From the NCBI GenBank assembly GCA_036389035.1, contig DASVQQ010000021.1, positions 1 to 54,700 on the forward strand: a DNA stretch of 54,700 nt, given 5' to 3'. Numbering within the stretch: position 1 is the first letter of the stretch; each line of letters starts with the position of its first letter. The DNA is from Jatrophihabitans sp. GTDB lineage: Bacteria > Actinomycetota > Actinomycetes > Mycobacteriales > Jatrophihabitantaceae. The position numbers and the translations under genes were made by a program. This document shows, piece after piece, positions 43,043 through 52,818 of this stretch. The notes under the pieces are model-generated. The model was not told the DNA's origin. It ran no database searches and saw nothing but the letters and a program-made list of their open reading frames with translations.

Positions 43043-44259
43043 GGCCTGAGATCTCCAGACTGGCAAGCGGACAGCATCCGCGGTACGGGCAACGCCTCGA
43101 GGTCGCACACCAGCTGCTCGAATCCCGGCAGGGTGAGCAGTTCGCGTTGGATCGCGCGCGCGTTGCGGCGCGGCCCCGGGTCGGTGAGCACCCGGGTGCA
43201 GGCGTTGCTGAGGTCGGCGGCGGTGAAGGAGTCGATGTCGAGCCGCTCCCCCACCCCCAGCGCCACGATCTGATCGGCGTTGACCGGCTGGTCGGCGAAC
43301 GAGGGCAGGGCGACCATCGGCACCCCGGCCGTCAGCCCCTCGCGGAAGGCGTTGAAGCCTGCGTGGGTGATGAACAGGTCGCACGCGGCCAGCAGCGCCG
43401 CCTGCGGGAGGTAGTCGGTGACGTGCACGTTGGCCGGCACCGGGCCCATGATCTGCCCCGACAGGCCGCCGAGGGTCAGGATCACCTCGCAGGACAGCTC
43501 GCCCAGCCCCTGCAGGATCGGCTCGAGCAGTTGCTCTCCCATGCCGCACAGGGTGAGGGCGAGCGAGCCCAGGCTCAGCAGCACCAGCGGGCGGTCCTCG
43601 GCCAGGTCGAGCAGCTCGGGCCGCAGCCGGGGCTGGTTCAGCAGCGGGCCGGGAACCCGGTAGTAGCCGCTGGCAGTGTCCGCGAGCTCGGCGGGATAGC
43701 ACCGCTCGGGCAGCACGCCGGCCCGGCGTGGGGCGTCCAGCTCGCCGTGGTGGCCCAGCTCGACCAGCTGCTGGCGCAGCATGGGCTCGGTGACCTGGCG
43801 CTCCAGGGCGATCAGCGGGTTGTTGTCCAGGGTGACGTGGGCGATGCCCAGCACGCTGGCCACCAGCCGGCCGCCGTGTTCGGTCGGCTCGCTGACGATC
43901 ACGTCCGGCTGCCAGTCCAGGGCCAGCACCGCGCGGGCCAGCTCCAGCGCGATCGGGCCCGCGTAGGCGAGGCTGAACTTCCGCCAGTTGGCGGCGTAGA
44001 CGGTCCGCTTGCCCGGCCGCATCATCTCCGTCGGCAGCCCGTACCGGACGGTCAGCTCCGGGTCGGTCCGCATCGCCTGCTGATCGGCCACGCCGGGCAG
44101 TGCCAGGCAGTCCACCGAGTGCAGTGCCAGCTCGGCGGCCATCGAGCCTGCCGTGGCCACCGCGACCTCGTGCCCCAGCGCACGGGCGACCTGAGCCAGC
44201 GGGACCAGTCCCGTGACCAGGTGCGAGGAGGTGGGCTGGCTGGTCAGCAGGAGGCGCAT
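43039..44259 (-). CDS. MGT-type glycosyltransferase 2
   Basis: A 406-aa GT-B glycosyltransferase, with N-terminal QPTSSHLVTGLVPLAQVARA and nucleotide-sugar site ITHAGFNAFREGLTAGVPM followed by PSFADQPVNADQI. Only distantly similar to the other glycosyltransferase of this operon, so two sugars or two positions may be modified. Its start lies inside the methyltransferase 3' end (16-bp overlap). Confidence 0.9.
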   Translation of the reverse strand: MRLLLTSQPTSSHLVTGLVPLAQVARALGHEVAVATAGSMAAELALHSVDCLALPGVADQQAMRTDPELTVRYGLPTEMMRPGKRTVYAANWRKFSLAYAGPIALELARAVLALDWQPDVIVSEPTEHGGRLVASVLGIAHVTLDNNPLIALERQVTEPMLRQQLVELGHHGELDAPRRAGVLPERCYPAELADTASGYYRVPGPLLNQPRLRPELLDLAEDRPLVLLSLGSLALTLCGMGEQLLEPILQGLGELSCEVILTLGGLSGQIMGPVPANVHVTDYLPQAALLAACDLFITHAGFNAFREGLTAGVPMVALPSFADQPVNADQIVALGVGERLDIDSFTAADLSNACTRVLTDPGPRRNARAIQRELLTLPGFEQLVCDLEALPVPRMLSACQSGDLRP

Positions 44260-45305
44260 GCGTATTCCAGTAGCACCAGCGCCTGCTGCCCCCGGATGAC
44301 CCGGGTCGGCGCCAGGCCGGCGGCGGCGGCGATCGCGTTGAAATCCTCCAGGGTGCGCTCCCGGCCTCCGACGGTGACCAGCATCTCCAGGTCGAAGGAG
44401 GTCGAGTACGGGACCTGCGGGTCGGTGGGCAGCACCTCGATGATCAGCACCCGGCCCTTCTCGCCGGCGGCTTTCGCCATCTGGCCCAGGACCTGGGTGG
44501 CCTCGGAGTCCGGCCAGTCGGTGATCGCCCGCGAGATGGTGTAGACGTCGTGACCGGCCGGCAGCTCCTCGAAGAAGCTGCCCGTCACGATCTGGGTCCG
44601 GTCGGTGAGCCCGCGGTCGGCGAACAGCTGCTTGGCGACCGCCGGGGCGCTGGGCAGGTCCACCAGCACACCGCGCAGGTGCGGGTGCCTGCCCAGCAAT
44701 TCGGCCAGCAGCCCGCCGCTGCCGCCGCCGACGTCGACCACGTCGGTGACTGCGCTCCAGTCGTAGAGTTCGGCGACCTGGGGAGAGGTCATCGCTGACT
44801 GCACCAGCATCAACTCGTCGATGAAGCGCCGGTGCGCCTCGATATCGAGGTCTTCCCAGAAGCTCCGGCCGTGCACGACCGGATAGGCCACCTCGCCGGT
44901 GCGCACCGAATGCAGCAGCCCCGCGAAGGCCAGGTCCATCCGGCCGCCGATGCTCTCCAGGTCCAGCCAGCGGCCCATGCCGCCGGGGCTGCGATCCAGC
45001 AGCAGCCTGCTGACCTCGGTCAGGCCGAAGTGGCCCCGGGGCTCCTCGGTGAACACCTCGCGGTGCACGAGGTAGCGCAGCAGCCGGGTGAGGGTGTCCG
45101 GATCGGCGCCCACCGCGGCGGCCAGGGCGTCCGCCTCGTGCACGCCGGCCGCCAGCTGCTCGGGCACTCCCAGCGAGACGACCACCCGGACCGCGTACGG
45201 GGTCGCCAGGTTGATCATGCTGGCGAGCCGGAGAGCGGGGTCCTGCAGGGAGGTGGCTGCGTCATAGAAGAAGGGCACCAGGCAGGCTTTCTGTTCGGAG
45301 CACAA
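44244..45305 (-). CDS. SAM-dependent O-methyltransferase
   Basis: A protein of about 353 aa with a helical dimerisation N-terminus and the class I SAM site VVDVGGGSGGLLAELL near 170, then VLVDLPSA, typical of plant-type/hydroxyneurosporene O-methyltransferases. It is the first gene of the nine-gene operon. The start is uncertain: TTG 45305 has no good ribosome-binding site, GTG nine codons later is possible, and conservation begins near PALRLASMINLATPYA. Confidence 0.87.
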   Translation of the reverse strand: MCSEQKACLVPFFYDAATSLQDPALRLASMINLATPYAVRVVVSLGVPEQLAAGVHEADALAAAVGADPDTLTRLLRYLVHREVFTEEPRGHFGLTEVSRLLLDRSPGGMGRWLDLESIGGRMDLAFAGLLHSVRTGEVAYPVVHGRSFWEDLDIEAHRRFIDELMLVQSAMTSPQVAELYDWSAVTDVVDVGGGSGGLLAELLGRHPHLRGVLVDLPSAPAVAKQLFADRGLTDRTQIVTGSFFEELPAGHDVYTISRAITDWPDSEATQVLGQMAKAAGEKGRVLIIEVLPTDPQVPYSTSFDLEMLVTVGGRERTLEDFNAIAAAAGLAPTRVIRGQQALVLLEYACASC

Positions 45306-45565
45306 CGGCGTTCAGGCGGCTGGCGTGCTCATGACAGCCTCGTCCGGCGCATCGTGCTGAATCGTGCGGTAGCGCAGACACTAAGTCAAGGTTCGAATAG
45401 TGCGCTAGCCAATGGAAATAATCACCGGAGTCGACGATTCGTCTTGCCGAATAAGCGGCAGATACGTCGAGCTGTCTACGGTCTTTTACCCTTCGCATTT
45501 GTCGGATAATCGATGTTTCCTGGTCGATGCCGGCGACGGGCCCGCCGGGGCGCCACGGCCGGCGG
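45306..45565 (-). promoter_or_regulatory. Promoter region of the terpenoid operon
   Basis: This 260-bp gap has no gene and is AT-richer than its surroundings. On the minus strand TTGACT (45389-45384) and CACGAT (45366-45361) are 17 bp apart, giving a leader of about 50 bases. Upstream are the dyads GACGATTCGTC (45433-45443) and TGCCG-n6-CGGCA (45445-45460), possible regulator sites. A six-codon frame (MSTPAA) begins at 45333. Confidence 0.5.
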
Positions 45566-46831
45566 CTACCAGGTCACCGGGAACTCCGCGAGCCCGCAGT
45601 TGATTCGCTCGTCGCGCCAAGGCAAATCCTGCAGGGGGGTCACCGGGGCCAGCCCGGGCATCCGGCGCAGCAGGGTGCCGATGGCGATCTCGACCTGCAG
45701 GCGGCCCAGCGCCGCCCCCAGGCAGAAGTGCGGGCCGAAGCCGAAGGTCAGGTGCGGGTTGTTCTGGGGCCGGTCCAGATCGAAGCGGTCGGGCTCGGCG
45801 AAGGCGGCGTCGTGCCGGTTGGCCGCCCACGGCACGGCCATCACGCCGTCACCGGCGCGCAGCTGATGCCCGCCCAGCTCGATGTCCTCGGTCACCGTCT
45901 GCACCAGGAACATCGGGCTGACCGAGGTGTAGCGCAGGATCTCCTCCACCGCCGCCGGCAGCAGCGAGGGGTCCTCGCGCAGCCGCCGCAACGCCGTCGG
46001 GTGCTGGAACAGCGCACGGATGCCGGCGCTGGTCGAGCTGATCTCACGGCCGCCGATCAGCACCGCGATGGCCAGGCCGACGATCTCGGCGTCGCTCAGG
46101 TCAGAACCGGCCTGGGTCGAGAGCCAGGACCCGAGCAGGTCCTCGCCCTGCTCGTTCCGCCGGGCGGTCAACCGCCGCAGCAGGTAGGCCCGCAGCTCGG
46201 CATCGGCCTTGGCGGCAGCGGCCTGGCCGTGCGCGGTCAGCGCCATGATGTCGTTGGCCCAGTCCGCGATCTGATCGCGGTCGGCGACCGGAATGCTCAA
46301 CAGCTCGCAGGTGACGATGACCGGCAGCGGCACCACCAGTCCGGAGACCAGGTCTCCGGGTGGGCCGGCTGCCATCAGGGCGTCGATGAGCTCGTCGGTG
46401 ATCGCCTGCACCCGGGGTCGGTAGGCCTCGATCCGGCGGGCGGTGAACGCCCGGGCCGCCAACCGGCGCAGGTCGTGGTGCGGCTTGCCGTCCATGCTCA
46501 GCTGGCGCTGGCCCGCCGGGCACTGCTCGGCATCGGCCGGCGGCTCCGGGGCCGCGCCGGCGTCCTGGACCGGGCAGCCCTGGGGCTGGGCGTCCGGCAC
46601 TAGCTCGGCGTTGCGCCGGGCGAACCTCGGGTCCGAGAGCACCAGGCTGGCCTCGGGGTAACCGACCACCAGCCAGACCACCCGGCCGTCCGGGATCCGG
46701 ACCCTCGACACCGGCTTGGTGTGCACCATCTTCAGCAACTCTTGGGGCAGCTCGCCTCGAAAGGGCTCGAACGGGTAGTCGCGAATCGGCTCTTCGGTGA
46801 CGGTCAATTCCGGCCCCATTCTCTTTGCCAC
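45566..46831 (-). CDS. Cytochrome P450 (divergent from idi)
   Basis: A 421-aa bacterial CYP. Heme site is FGFGPHFCLGAALGR, the ExxR is EEILRY, and the I-helix is IGGREISST, with Glu before the usual Thr region shifted. A Pro/Ala/Glu insert near 85-105 (PVQDAGAAPEPPADAEQ) is unusual. Start is GTG 46831, or ATG four codons later. It is on the operon strand but separated by the 260-bp promoter gap, and divergent from idi by 95 bp. A second oxidation of the terpenoid is likely. Confidence 0.92.
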   Translation of the reverse strand: MAKRMGPELTVTEEPIRDYPFEPFRGELPQELLKMVHTKPVSRVRIPDGRVVWLVVGYPEASLVLSDPRFARRNAELVPDAQPQGCPVQDAGAAPEPPADAEQCPAGQRQLSMDGKPHHDLRRLAARAFTARRIEAYRPRVQAITDELIDALMAAGPPGDLVSGLVVPLPVIVTCELLSIPVADRDQIADWANDIMALTAHGQAAAAKADAELRAYLLRRLTARRNEQGEDLLGSWLSTQAGSDLSDAEIVGLAIAVLIGGREISSTSAGIRALFQHPTALRRLREDPSLLPAAVEEILRYTSVSPMFLVQTVTEDIELGGHQLRAGDGVMAVPWAANRHDAAFAEPDRFDLDRPQNNPHLTFGFGPHFCLGAALGRLQVEIAIGTLLRRMPGLAPVTPLQDLPWRDERINCGLAEFPVTW

Positions 46832-46926
46832 GACGCCTGACGTCTGGCGCCGCGTCAGTCTAGAGTTCGCAGTCGTTGAATGGCCATCGCCTTGCAGGAG
46901 TCGATCGGCGCGGTGAAAGGAAAGTC

Positions 46927-47460
46927 ATGACTGAGCTGATCGTGCTGGTCGACGAGGACGGCGCCACGGTGGGGACGGCCCCGAAGGCGAGCAGTCACCA
47001 CGACCGGACGCCGCTGCACCTGGCGTTCTCGGCTTACGTCTTCGACCCGCGGGGCCGGTTCCTGCTGACCCAGCGCGCGCTGTCCAAGCAAACCTGGCCA
47101 GGTGTCTGGACCAACAGCTGCTGCGGTCATCCGATGCCGGCGGAGTCCAACGAGCAGGCCCTGCACCGGCGGCTGGACTTCGAGCTCGGCCTGAGCGCCG
47201 ACGAGGTGATCGAGCTGCTTCCCGACTTTCGCTACCGGGCCGAACTCGACGGCGTGGTGGAGAACGAGATCTGCCCGGTCTTCGGCGTCCGGGTCAGCGG
47301 CGAGCCGACGCTGCGGCCCTCGGAGGTCGAGCAGAGCCGGTGGCTGGACTGGGACGACGTGGTCTCGGGCCGGACTCCGCAGCTGTCGCCGTGGTGCGTG
47401 CTGCAGCTGCGAGCGCTGGTCGGCCATCCCGGCATCGAACGGCTGCGGACGCCGGCCTGA
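46927..47460 (+). CDS. idi: Isopentenyl-diphosphate delta-isomerase type 1
   Basis: A 177-aa Nudix-fold enzyme that converts IPP to DMAPP. The catalytic Cys lies in TNSCCGHPM near 62 and the Glu in VENEICPVFGV near 115, and LTQRALSKQTWPGVW is the family signature. Start ATG 46927 has AAAGGAAAG upstream; an in-frame ATG at 46876 lacks support. It supplies prenyl precursors to the neighbouring polyprenyl synthase. Confidence 0.95.
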   Translation: MTELIVLVDEDGATVGTAPKASSHHDRTPLHLAFSAYVFDPRGRFLLTQRALSKQTWPGVWTNSCCGHPMPAESNEQALHRRLDFELGLSADEVIELLPDFRYRAELDGVVENEICPVFGVRVSGEPTLRPSEVEQSRWLDWDDVVSGRTPQLSPWCVLQLRALVGHPGIERLRTPA

Positions 47461-47498
47461 GCTCGTAGCCGCGCGATGGGACGGGCGCGACCTGAGCG

Positions 47499-48488
47499 TC
47501 AGACCGGCAGCGAGGCGACCAGCTCGTCGGCGGCGGCGTACGGGTCCAACCGGCCGGCGGCCACCCGGCCGGCCAGCTCGTCCAGCGCGGCCGCGCCGTG
47601 GATCTCGCTGAACCGGCGCCGCACGGTCTCCACCGCGATCGCCTCGATCTCCACGCCCGCCCGGGCCTGCCGGCGGCGGCCCAGCTCGCCGGTGGCCGTC
47701 ATCCAGTCCCGGTGCTTGTCGATGGCGGCGACCAGCTCCTCCACGCCCTCGCCGCGCGCGGCCACCGTCTTGACGATCGGCGGGCGCCAGGCGCCGGCCT
47801 CGGAGTGCTTGCCGCCCAGGGACTGCATGTAGCGCAGGTCGCGCGCGACCTGATCGGCGCCGTCCCGATCGGCCTTGTTCACCACGAAGACATCGGCGAT
47901 CTCGAGGATCCCGGCCTTGGCGGCCTGGATGCCGTCCCCCATCCCCGGAGCCAGCAGCACCACGGTGGTGTCGGCCAGCTGCACCACCTCGACCTCGGAC
48001 TGGCCCACTCCGACCGTCTCGATCAGCACCACGTCACAGCCCACCGCGTCCAGCACCCGCAGGGCCTGCGGCGCCGCCGCGGCCAGGCCGCCCAGGTGGC
48101 CCCGGGTGGCCATCGAGCGGATGAAGACGCCCGGGTCGGTGGCGTGGTCCTGCATCCGCACCCGGTCACCGAGCAGCGCGCCGCCGGAGAACGGCGAGGA
48201 CGGGTCCACCGCCAGGATCGCGACCCGCTTGTCGGCTGCCCGCAGCGCGCTGACCAGGGCCGACGTCGAGGTCGACTTGCCCACCCCGGGTGAGCCGGTG
48301 ATGCCGACCACCTGCGCGTGGCCGGTGAAGGGCATCAGCCGCTCGGCGACCTCGCGCAGCGCGGGCGAGCCGTCCTCGACGAGTGAGATCAACCTGGCGA
48401 CCGAACGCGGATCGGCCTTTCTGGCCCGCTCCACGAGTTCGCCGATGTCCTGCCTTGCGCGGCGTGAGGTGGGTCGCCCGGAGACCAC
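47499..48488 (-). CDS. meaB: Mutase-associated GTPase MeaB
   Basis: A 329-aa G3E GTPase that protects and loads B12-dependent acyl-CoA mutases. Motifs: Walker A GSPGVGKST near 66, IETVGVGQSE near 156, NKAD near 210. It starts GTG three bases after the thiolase stop, so the two are cotranscribed. It may serve the IcmA-like mutase at 18-20 kb and any ethylmalonyl-CoA or methylmalonyl-CoA mutase elsewhere. Confidence 0.95.
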   Translation of the reverse strand: MVSGRPTSRRARQDIGELVERARKADPRSVARLISLVEDGSPALREVAERLMPFTGHAQVVGITGSPGVGKSTSTSALVSALRAADKRVAILAVDPSSPFSGGALLGDRVRMQDHATDPGVFIRSMATRGHLGGLAAAAPQALRVLDAVGCDVVLIETVGVGQSEVEVVQLADTTVVLLAPGMGDGIQAAKAGILEIADVFVVNKADRDGADQVARDLRYMQSLGGKHSEAGAWRPPIVKTVAARGEGVEELVAAIDKHRDWMTATGELGRRRQARAGVEIEAIAVETVRRRFSEIHGAAALDELAGRVAAGRLDPYAAADELVASLPV

Positions 48489-48491
48489 CGA

Positions 48492-49721
48492 TCAGGAATT
48501 CTGCGAGGCGGGGTCCTGGGCACTGGCGCGCTTGGGGACCCGCACGATCAGGGCGTCGCCCTGGCCGCCGCCGCCGCACAGCGCCGCGACCCCGATCCCG
48601 CCGCCGCGCCGCTGCAACTCCAGCGCCAGGTGCAGGGTGAGTCGGGCGCCTGACATCCCGATCGGATGGCCGATGGCGATCGAGCCGCCGTTGGGGTTGA
48701 CGATCTCGGCCGGGACGCCCAGCTCCTTGGCCGAGGCCAGCCCGACCGCGGCGAACGCCTCGTTGATCTCGATCAGGTCCAGGTCGGCGACCGTGATGCC
48801 TTCCTTGGCGACTGCTGCCCGAATCGCCATGGCCGGCTGGTGCTGCAGGCTCGAGTCGGGCCCGGCGACCACGCCGTGCGCGCCGATCTCGGCCAGCCAG
48901 CTCAGGCCGAGCTCCTCGGCCTTGGCCTTGCTCATCACCACGACCGCGGCGGCGCCGTCGGAGATCGGCGAGGCCGAGCCGGCCGTGATGGTGCCGTCGG
49001 GACGGAACGCCGGGCGCAGCCGGGCCAGCGTCTCGACGCTGGTGTCGGCGCGGACGCCCTCGTCGAAGCGGAACTCCAGCGGCTCACCCTTGCGCTGCGG
49101 GATCGAGACCGGCACCACCTCGTCGTCGTAGATGCCGTTCTTCCAGCCCTCGGCTGCCAGCTGGTGGCTGCGGGCGGCGTAGGCGTCCTGCTCCTGGCGG
49201 CTGAACTCCTGGTCGCCGTTGTTGGCCGCCTCGGTCAGCCCGCCCATCGCCTGGTCGGTGAAGACGTCCCAGAGGCCGTCGTAGGCCATGTGGTCGGTCA
49301 TCTGGACGGTGCCGTACTTGAACCCCTCGCGGGACTTGGGCAGCAGGTGCGGGGATTGGGTCATCGACTCCTGGCCGCCGGCCACCACGATCTCGAACTC
49401 GCCGGCCCGGATCAGCTGGTCCGCCAGCGCGATGGCGTCGATGCCGGACAGGCAGACCTTGTTGATGGTCAGCGCCGGCACGCTCAGCGGGATGCCCGCC
49501 TTGTGGGCGGCCTGGCGCGCCGGGATCTGGCCGGCGCCGGCGGTGAGCACCTGGCCCATGATCACGTACTGCACCTGGTCCGGAGCGACGCCGGCCTTCT
49601 CCAGGGCGCCCTTGATGGCCAGGCCGCCGAGCTCGACGGCGGAGAAGTCCTTGAGCGCGCCGAGCAGCTTGCCGACCGGGGTACGGGCGCCGGCGACGAT
49701 GACCGAGGTGGTTGCTGACAT
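48492..49721 (-). CDS. Acetyl-CoA C-acetyltransferase (thiolase)
   Basis: A 409-aa biosynthetic-type thiolase. Nucleophile Cys is in NKVCLSG near 90, His in [16 protein letters not shown], and second Cys in [10 protein letters not shown]. It condenses two acetyl-CoA to acetoacetyl-CoA, entry step to the ethylmalonyl-CoA pathway. It is in an operon with meaB and divergent from mce. Confidence 0.95.
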   Translation of the reverse strand: MSATTSVIVAGARTPVGKLLGALKDFSAVELGGLAIKGALEKAGVAPDQVQYVIMGQVLTAGAGQIPARQAAHKAGIPLSVPALTINKVCLSGIDAIALADQLIRAGEFEIVVAGGQESMTQSPHLLPKSREGFKYGTVQMTDHMAYDGLWDVFTDQAMGGLTEAANNGDQEFSRQEQDAYAARSHQLAAEGWKNGIYDDEVVPVSIPQRKGEPLEFRFDEGVRADTSVETLARLRPAFRPDGTITAGSASPISDGAAAVVVMSKAKAEELGLSWLAEIGAHGVVAGPDSSLQHQPAMAIRAAVAKEGITVADLDLIEINEAFAAVGLASAKELGVPAEIVNPNGGSIAIGHPIGMSGARLTLHLALELQRRGGGIGVAALCGGGGQGDALIVRVPKRASAQDPASQNS

Positions 49722-49901
49722 GTCTGCCTCCTACAGCTGCGACGAGCAGCAGCGACGTGCTGCCCGGACGCCGCGGACCAGTGGGCTGGCGCGGCACAGT
49801 ATGCCCACAATATCGAGCTTGGCGGCCGGAGCCAGCCCCGCCCGGCTATGAGCCGTGCCACCCGCTCTTCTCCCCCGGGGCCGTCGGCGGGACCATGTGC
49901 C

Positions 49902-50324
49902 ATGACCATCCTGCGGATCGACCATGTGGGCATCGCTGTCGCCGACCTCGACGAGGCCATCGCCTTCTACCGCGACACCTTCGGCCTGTTGAGCGTGCAC
50001 GAGGAGGTCAACGAGGAGCAGGGCGTCCGCGAGGCGATGCTGGCGGTCGGCGACGGCACGAGCCGGATCCAGCTGCTGGCGCCGCTGAACGACAGCTCGA
50101 CGCTGGCCAAGTTCCTCAACCGCAACGGCCCCGGCGTGCAGCAGTTGGCCTACACCGTCGATGACGTGGCGGCGACCTCGGCCGAGCTGCGCGGCCGCGG
50201 GCTGCGGTTGCTCTTCGACGAGCCCAAGCGCGGCACCGCCGGCTCGCTGGTCAATTTCGTCCACCCCAAGGACGCCGGCGGCGTGCTGATCGAGCTGGTG
50301 GAGCCCGCGACACCCGGTGTGTGA
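49902..50324 (+). CDS. mce: Methylmalonyl/ethylmalonyl-CoA epimerase
   Basis: A 140-aa VOC-fold metalloenzyme: DHVGIAVADLDEAIAFY at the N-terminus, GPGVQQLAYTVDDV in the middle and VLIELVEP at the C-terminus supply metal and base residues. It interconverts R and S acylmalonyl-CoA for the mutase. The ATG at 49902 is preferred over 49848 because conservation starts there. It precedes ccr by 91 bp on the same strand. Confidence 0.93.
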   Translation: MTILRIDHVGIAVADLDEAIAFYRDTFGLLSVHEEVNEEQGVREAMLAVGDGTSRIQLLAPLNDSSTLAKFLNRNGPGVQQLAYTVDDVAATSAELRGRGLRLLFDEPKRGTAGSLVNFVHPKDAGGVLIELVEPATPGV

Positions 50325-50415
50325 ACCGTCACCACGCTCGGCCGAAAGCGCTACCCGTCAGTAACCTGCTGGCACCGTCAAAGCCTGCGCGTCAACACCC
50401 GGAAGGGCCTGTGCC

Positions 50416-51768
50416 GTGGACCAGATACGTGCCGCCGTCAACGCTGTCAGCGACTCCGCCGCGCCCGGCCAGCTGACCGACCTGGCCGGGTTGGAAGTCC
50501 CTGACAGCTACCGCGGCGTGGTCGTGCGCGCCGACGAGACCAGCATGTTCGACGGCCTGAGCACCCGCGACAAGGACCCCCGCAAGTCCCTGCACCTGCA
50601 GGAGGTGCCGACCCCCGAGGTGGGACCGGGCGAGGCGCTGATCGCGGTGATGGCCAGCGCGATCAACTACAACACGGTCTGGACGTCCATCTTCGAGCCG
50701 GTGTCGACGTTCGACTTCCTGCGCCGCTATGCCCGCAGCAGCGAGCTGGCCCGCAAGCACGATCAGCCCTATCACGTGGTGGGCTCGGACCTCTCGGGCG
50801 TCGTGCTGCGCACCGGCCCCGGCGTGTCGCGGTGGCAGGTGGGTGACCGGGTGGTGGCGCACTGCCTCTCGGTCGAGCTGGAGGAGCCGCAGGGCCACGA
50901 CGACACCATGATGGACCCGCAGCAGCGGATCTGGGGCTTCGAGACCAACTTCGGCGGCCTGGCCGAGCTGGCCCTGGTCAAGTCCAACCAGCTGATGCCC
51001 AAGCCCGAGCACCTGACCTGGGAGGAGGCCGCCTCCCCCGGCCTGGTCAACTCCACCGCCTACCGGCAGCTGGTCAGCCACAACGGCGCCAACATGAAGC
51101 AGGGCGACGTGGTGCTGATCTGGGGGGCCTCCGGCGGGCTGGGCGGCTATGCCACCCAGTTCGCGCTCAACGGCGGCGCCATCCCCATCTGCGTGGTCTC
51201 CTCACCGGACAAGGCGGAGCTGTGCCGCCGGATGGGCGCGGAGCTGATCATCGACCGGTCGGCCGAGGGGTACCGGTTCTGGAAGGACCCGCAGACCCAG
51301 GACCAGTCCGAGTGGAAGCGGCTGGGCGCCCGGATCCGGGAGCTCACCGGCGGCGATGACCCCGACATCGTCTTCGAGCACCCGGGCCGCGAGACGTTCG
51401 GGGCCTCGGTCTACGTCGCCCGGCGCGGTGGCACCATCGTCACCTGCGCCTCGACCTCGGGTTACCTGCACGAGTTCGACAACCGCTATCTGTGGATGAA
51501 CCTCAAACGCATCATCGGCTCGCACTTCGCCAACTACCGCGAGTCCTGGGAAGCCAACCGGCTGATCGCCAGGGCCGCGATCCATCCGACGCTGTCACGT
51601 GCCTACCCGCTGGCCGAGACCGGGCAGGCCGCCTATGACGTGCACCGCAACGCCCACCAGGGCAAGGTCGGCGTGCTGTGCCTGGCCGAGGGCGAAGGCC
51701 AGGGCGTGACCGCGCCGGACCTGCGGGCCCGGCACCTGACCGCGATCAACCGGTTCCGCGACGCCTGA
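50416..51768 (+). CDS. ccr: Crotonyl-CoA carboxylase/reductase
   Basis: A 450-aa MDR-type enzyme converting crotonyl-CoA, CO2 and NADPH to ethylmalonyl-CoA. The CO2-pocket residues described for Ccr are all visible: Asn in INYNTVW, Phe-Glu in WGFETNFGG and His in GSHFANYRE. NADPH site is WGASGGLGGYA. Thus carboxylation, not only reduction, is expected. GTG start has GGAAGGG upstream. Confidence 0.95.
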   Translation: MDQIRAAVNAVSDSAAPGQLTDLAGLEVPDSYRGVVVRADETSMFDGLSTRDKDPRKSLHLQEVPTPEVGPGEALIAVMASAINYNTVWTSIFEPVSTFDFLRRYARSSELARKHDQPYHVVGSDLSGVVLRTGPGVSRWQVGDRVVAHCLSVELEEPQGHDDTMMDPQQRIWGFETNFGGLAELALVKSNQLMPKPEHLTWEEAASPGLVNSTAYRQLVSHNGANMKQGDVVLIWGASGGLGGYATQFALNGGAIPICVVSSPDKAELCRRMGAELIIDRSAEGYRFWKDPQTQDQSEWKRLGARIRELTGGDDPDIVFEHPGRETFGASVYVARRGGTIVTCASTSGYLHEFDNRYLWMNLKRIIGSHFANYRESWEANRLIARAAIHPTLSRAYPLAETGQAAYDVHRNAHQGKVGVLCLAEGEGQGVTAPDLRARHLTAINRFRDA

Positions 51769-51825
51769 GGCGCGGACACGGCTTAACGCCCGCCAGGCCG
51801 GCGCCCGGCATGCGACCATGGTGGC

Positions 51826-52818
51826 ATGGCAGCAGACGACAACAGCACAGAACTACTGCCGCTGCTCGACGAGGACGAGCCCATCTTCGACGTCGGCATC
51901 CGCGGCTACGACAAGCGCCAGGTGGACAGCTACGTCTCCCAGGCCGAGACCCAGATCGCCGAGCTCAAGGCAGCCCGTGACTCCGCCCTGGCGACCAGTG
52001 CCGACCGAGCCGCGCAACTGGCCAGCCGCGAGGCTCATATCGAGTCGCTCAAGCAGCAGGCCGCCAAGGCCGCCGACGCCCCGAGCCCGGTGGTGCACGT
52101 CTCGGACCGGATTCGCGACATGCTGCAGCTGGCCACCGACGAGGCTGCCCAGACCCGGCGCACCGCCGAAGAGGAGGCCGCCGGAATCCGGCGGGCCGCC
52201 GAGCAGCAGGCCGAGCAGGTGCTCTCGGCCGCTCGCGCCGACGCCGAACGGGTCCGGGCCGACGCCGCCGCCGCCCAGCAGCGGCTGACCGCCGGAGCCA
52301 GCCAGCGCTCGGCAGAGGCCGATCAGAAGCTCGCTCAGGCCCGGGTGCAGAGCGCGGCCGAGCTGGACAAGGCCCGAGCCGAAGGCGCCCGGATCGTCGA
52401 TCTCGCCGCGGGCGAGCTGGACAAGGCGCGGGCCGAGGCCGCTCACATCCTCGACCTCGCCACCGCCGAGCTGGACAAGGCCGTCGCCGCCGCGGCCAGC
52501 ATCACCGAGGCCGCCGAGGTCGAGCGGGACCGGCTCGACAACGAGGCCGCCGCGGCCCGCGCCGCGGCCGAGCGGGCCTCGATCGAGCGGTTGCGGACAG
52601 CGGAGCAGGACTTCGAGATCACCCTGCGGAGCCGGCGCAGCGCCGCCGAGCGGCAGGCCCAGGTCGATCAGCAGGCAGCCCGGGCCACCGCCGAGCAGCT
52701 GATCACCGAGGCCCGCGAGCGGGCAGCCGCGCTGGACGCCGAACGGGAGCAGACCCACCAGCGGCTGCGCGAGCTGCACCAGCAGCTCGGCGCGGTCATC
52801 GACGCCGCCTCGCCGTGA
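51826..52818 (+). CDS. DivIVA-like coiled-coil protein (Scy/FilP type)
   Basis: A 330-aa protein with a short DivIVA-like N-terminus (FDVGIRGYDKRQVDSYVSQA near 21-40), then a nearly continuous Ala/Glu/Arg-rich coiled coil with about 16-residue AELDKARAEGARIVDLA repeats. Similar proteins organise polar growth or form intermediate-filament-like structures. Its linkage to the epimerase/thiolase/meaB block resembles the arrangement around scy and filP in Streptomyces, from memory. The last four bases overlap the next gene. Confidence 0.85.
   Translation: MAADDNSTELLPLLDEDEPIFDVGIRGYDKRQVDSYVSQAETQIAELKAARDSALATSADRAAQLASREAHIESLKQQAAKAADAPSPVVHVSDRIRDMLQLATDEAAQTRRTAEEEAAGIRRAAEQQAEQVLSAARADAERVRADAAAAQQRLTAGASQRSAEADQKLAQARVQSAAELDKARAEGARIVDLAAGELDKARAEAAHILDLATAELDKAVAAAASITEAAEVERDRLDNEAAAARAAAERASIERLRTAEQDFEITLRSRRSAAERQAQVDQQAARATAEQLITEARERAAALDAEREQTHQRLRELHQQLGAVIDAASP

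Noticed and set aside
45386..45400. GGTTCGAAT as a tRNA T-arm
   Set aside because: No matching acceptor, D or anticodon arms can be folded around it.
36041..45509. Long plus-strand frames opposite the terpenoid operon
   Set aside because: They are antisense to P450, glycosyltransferase, cyclase and methyltransferase genes with clear motifs, and contain Arg/Gly/Gln-rich low-complexity sequence.
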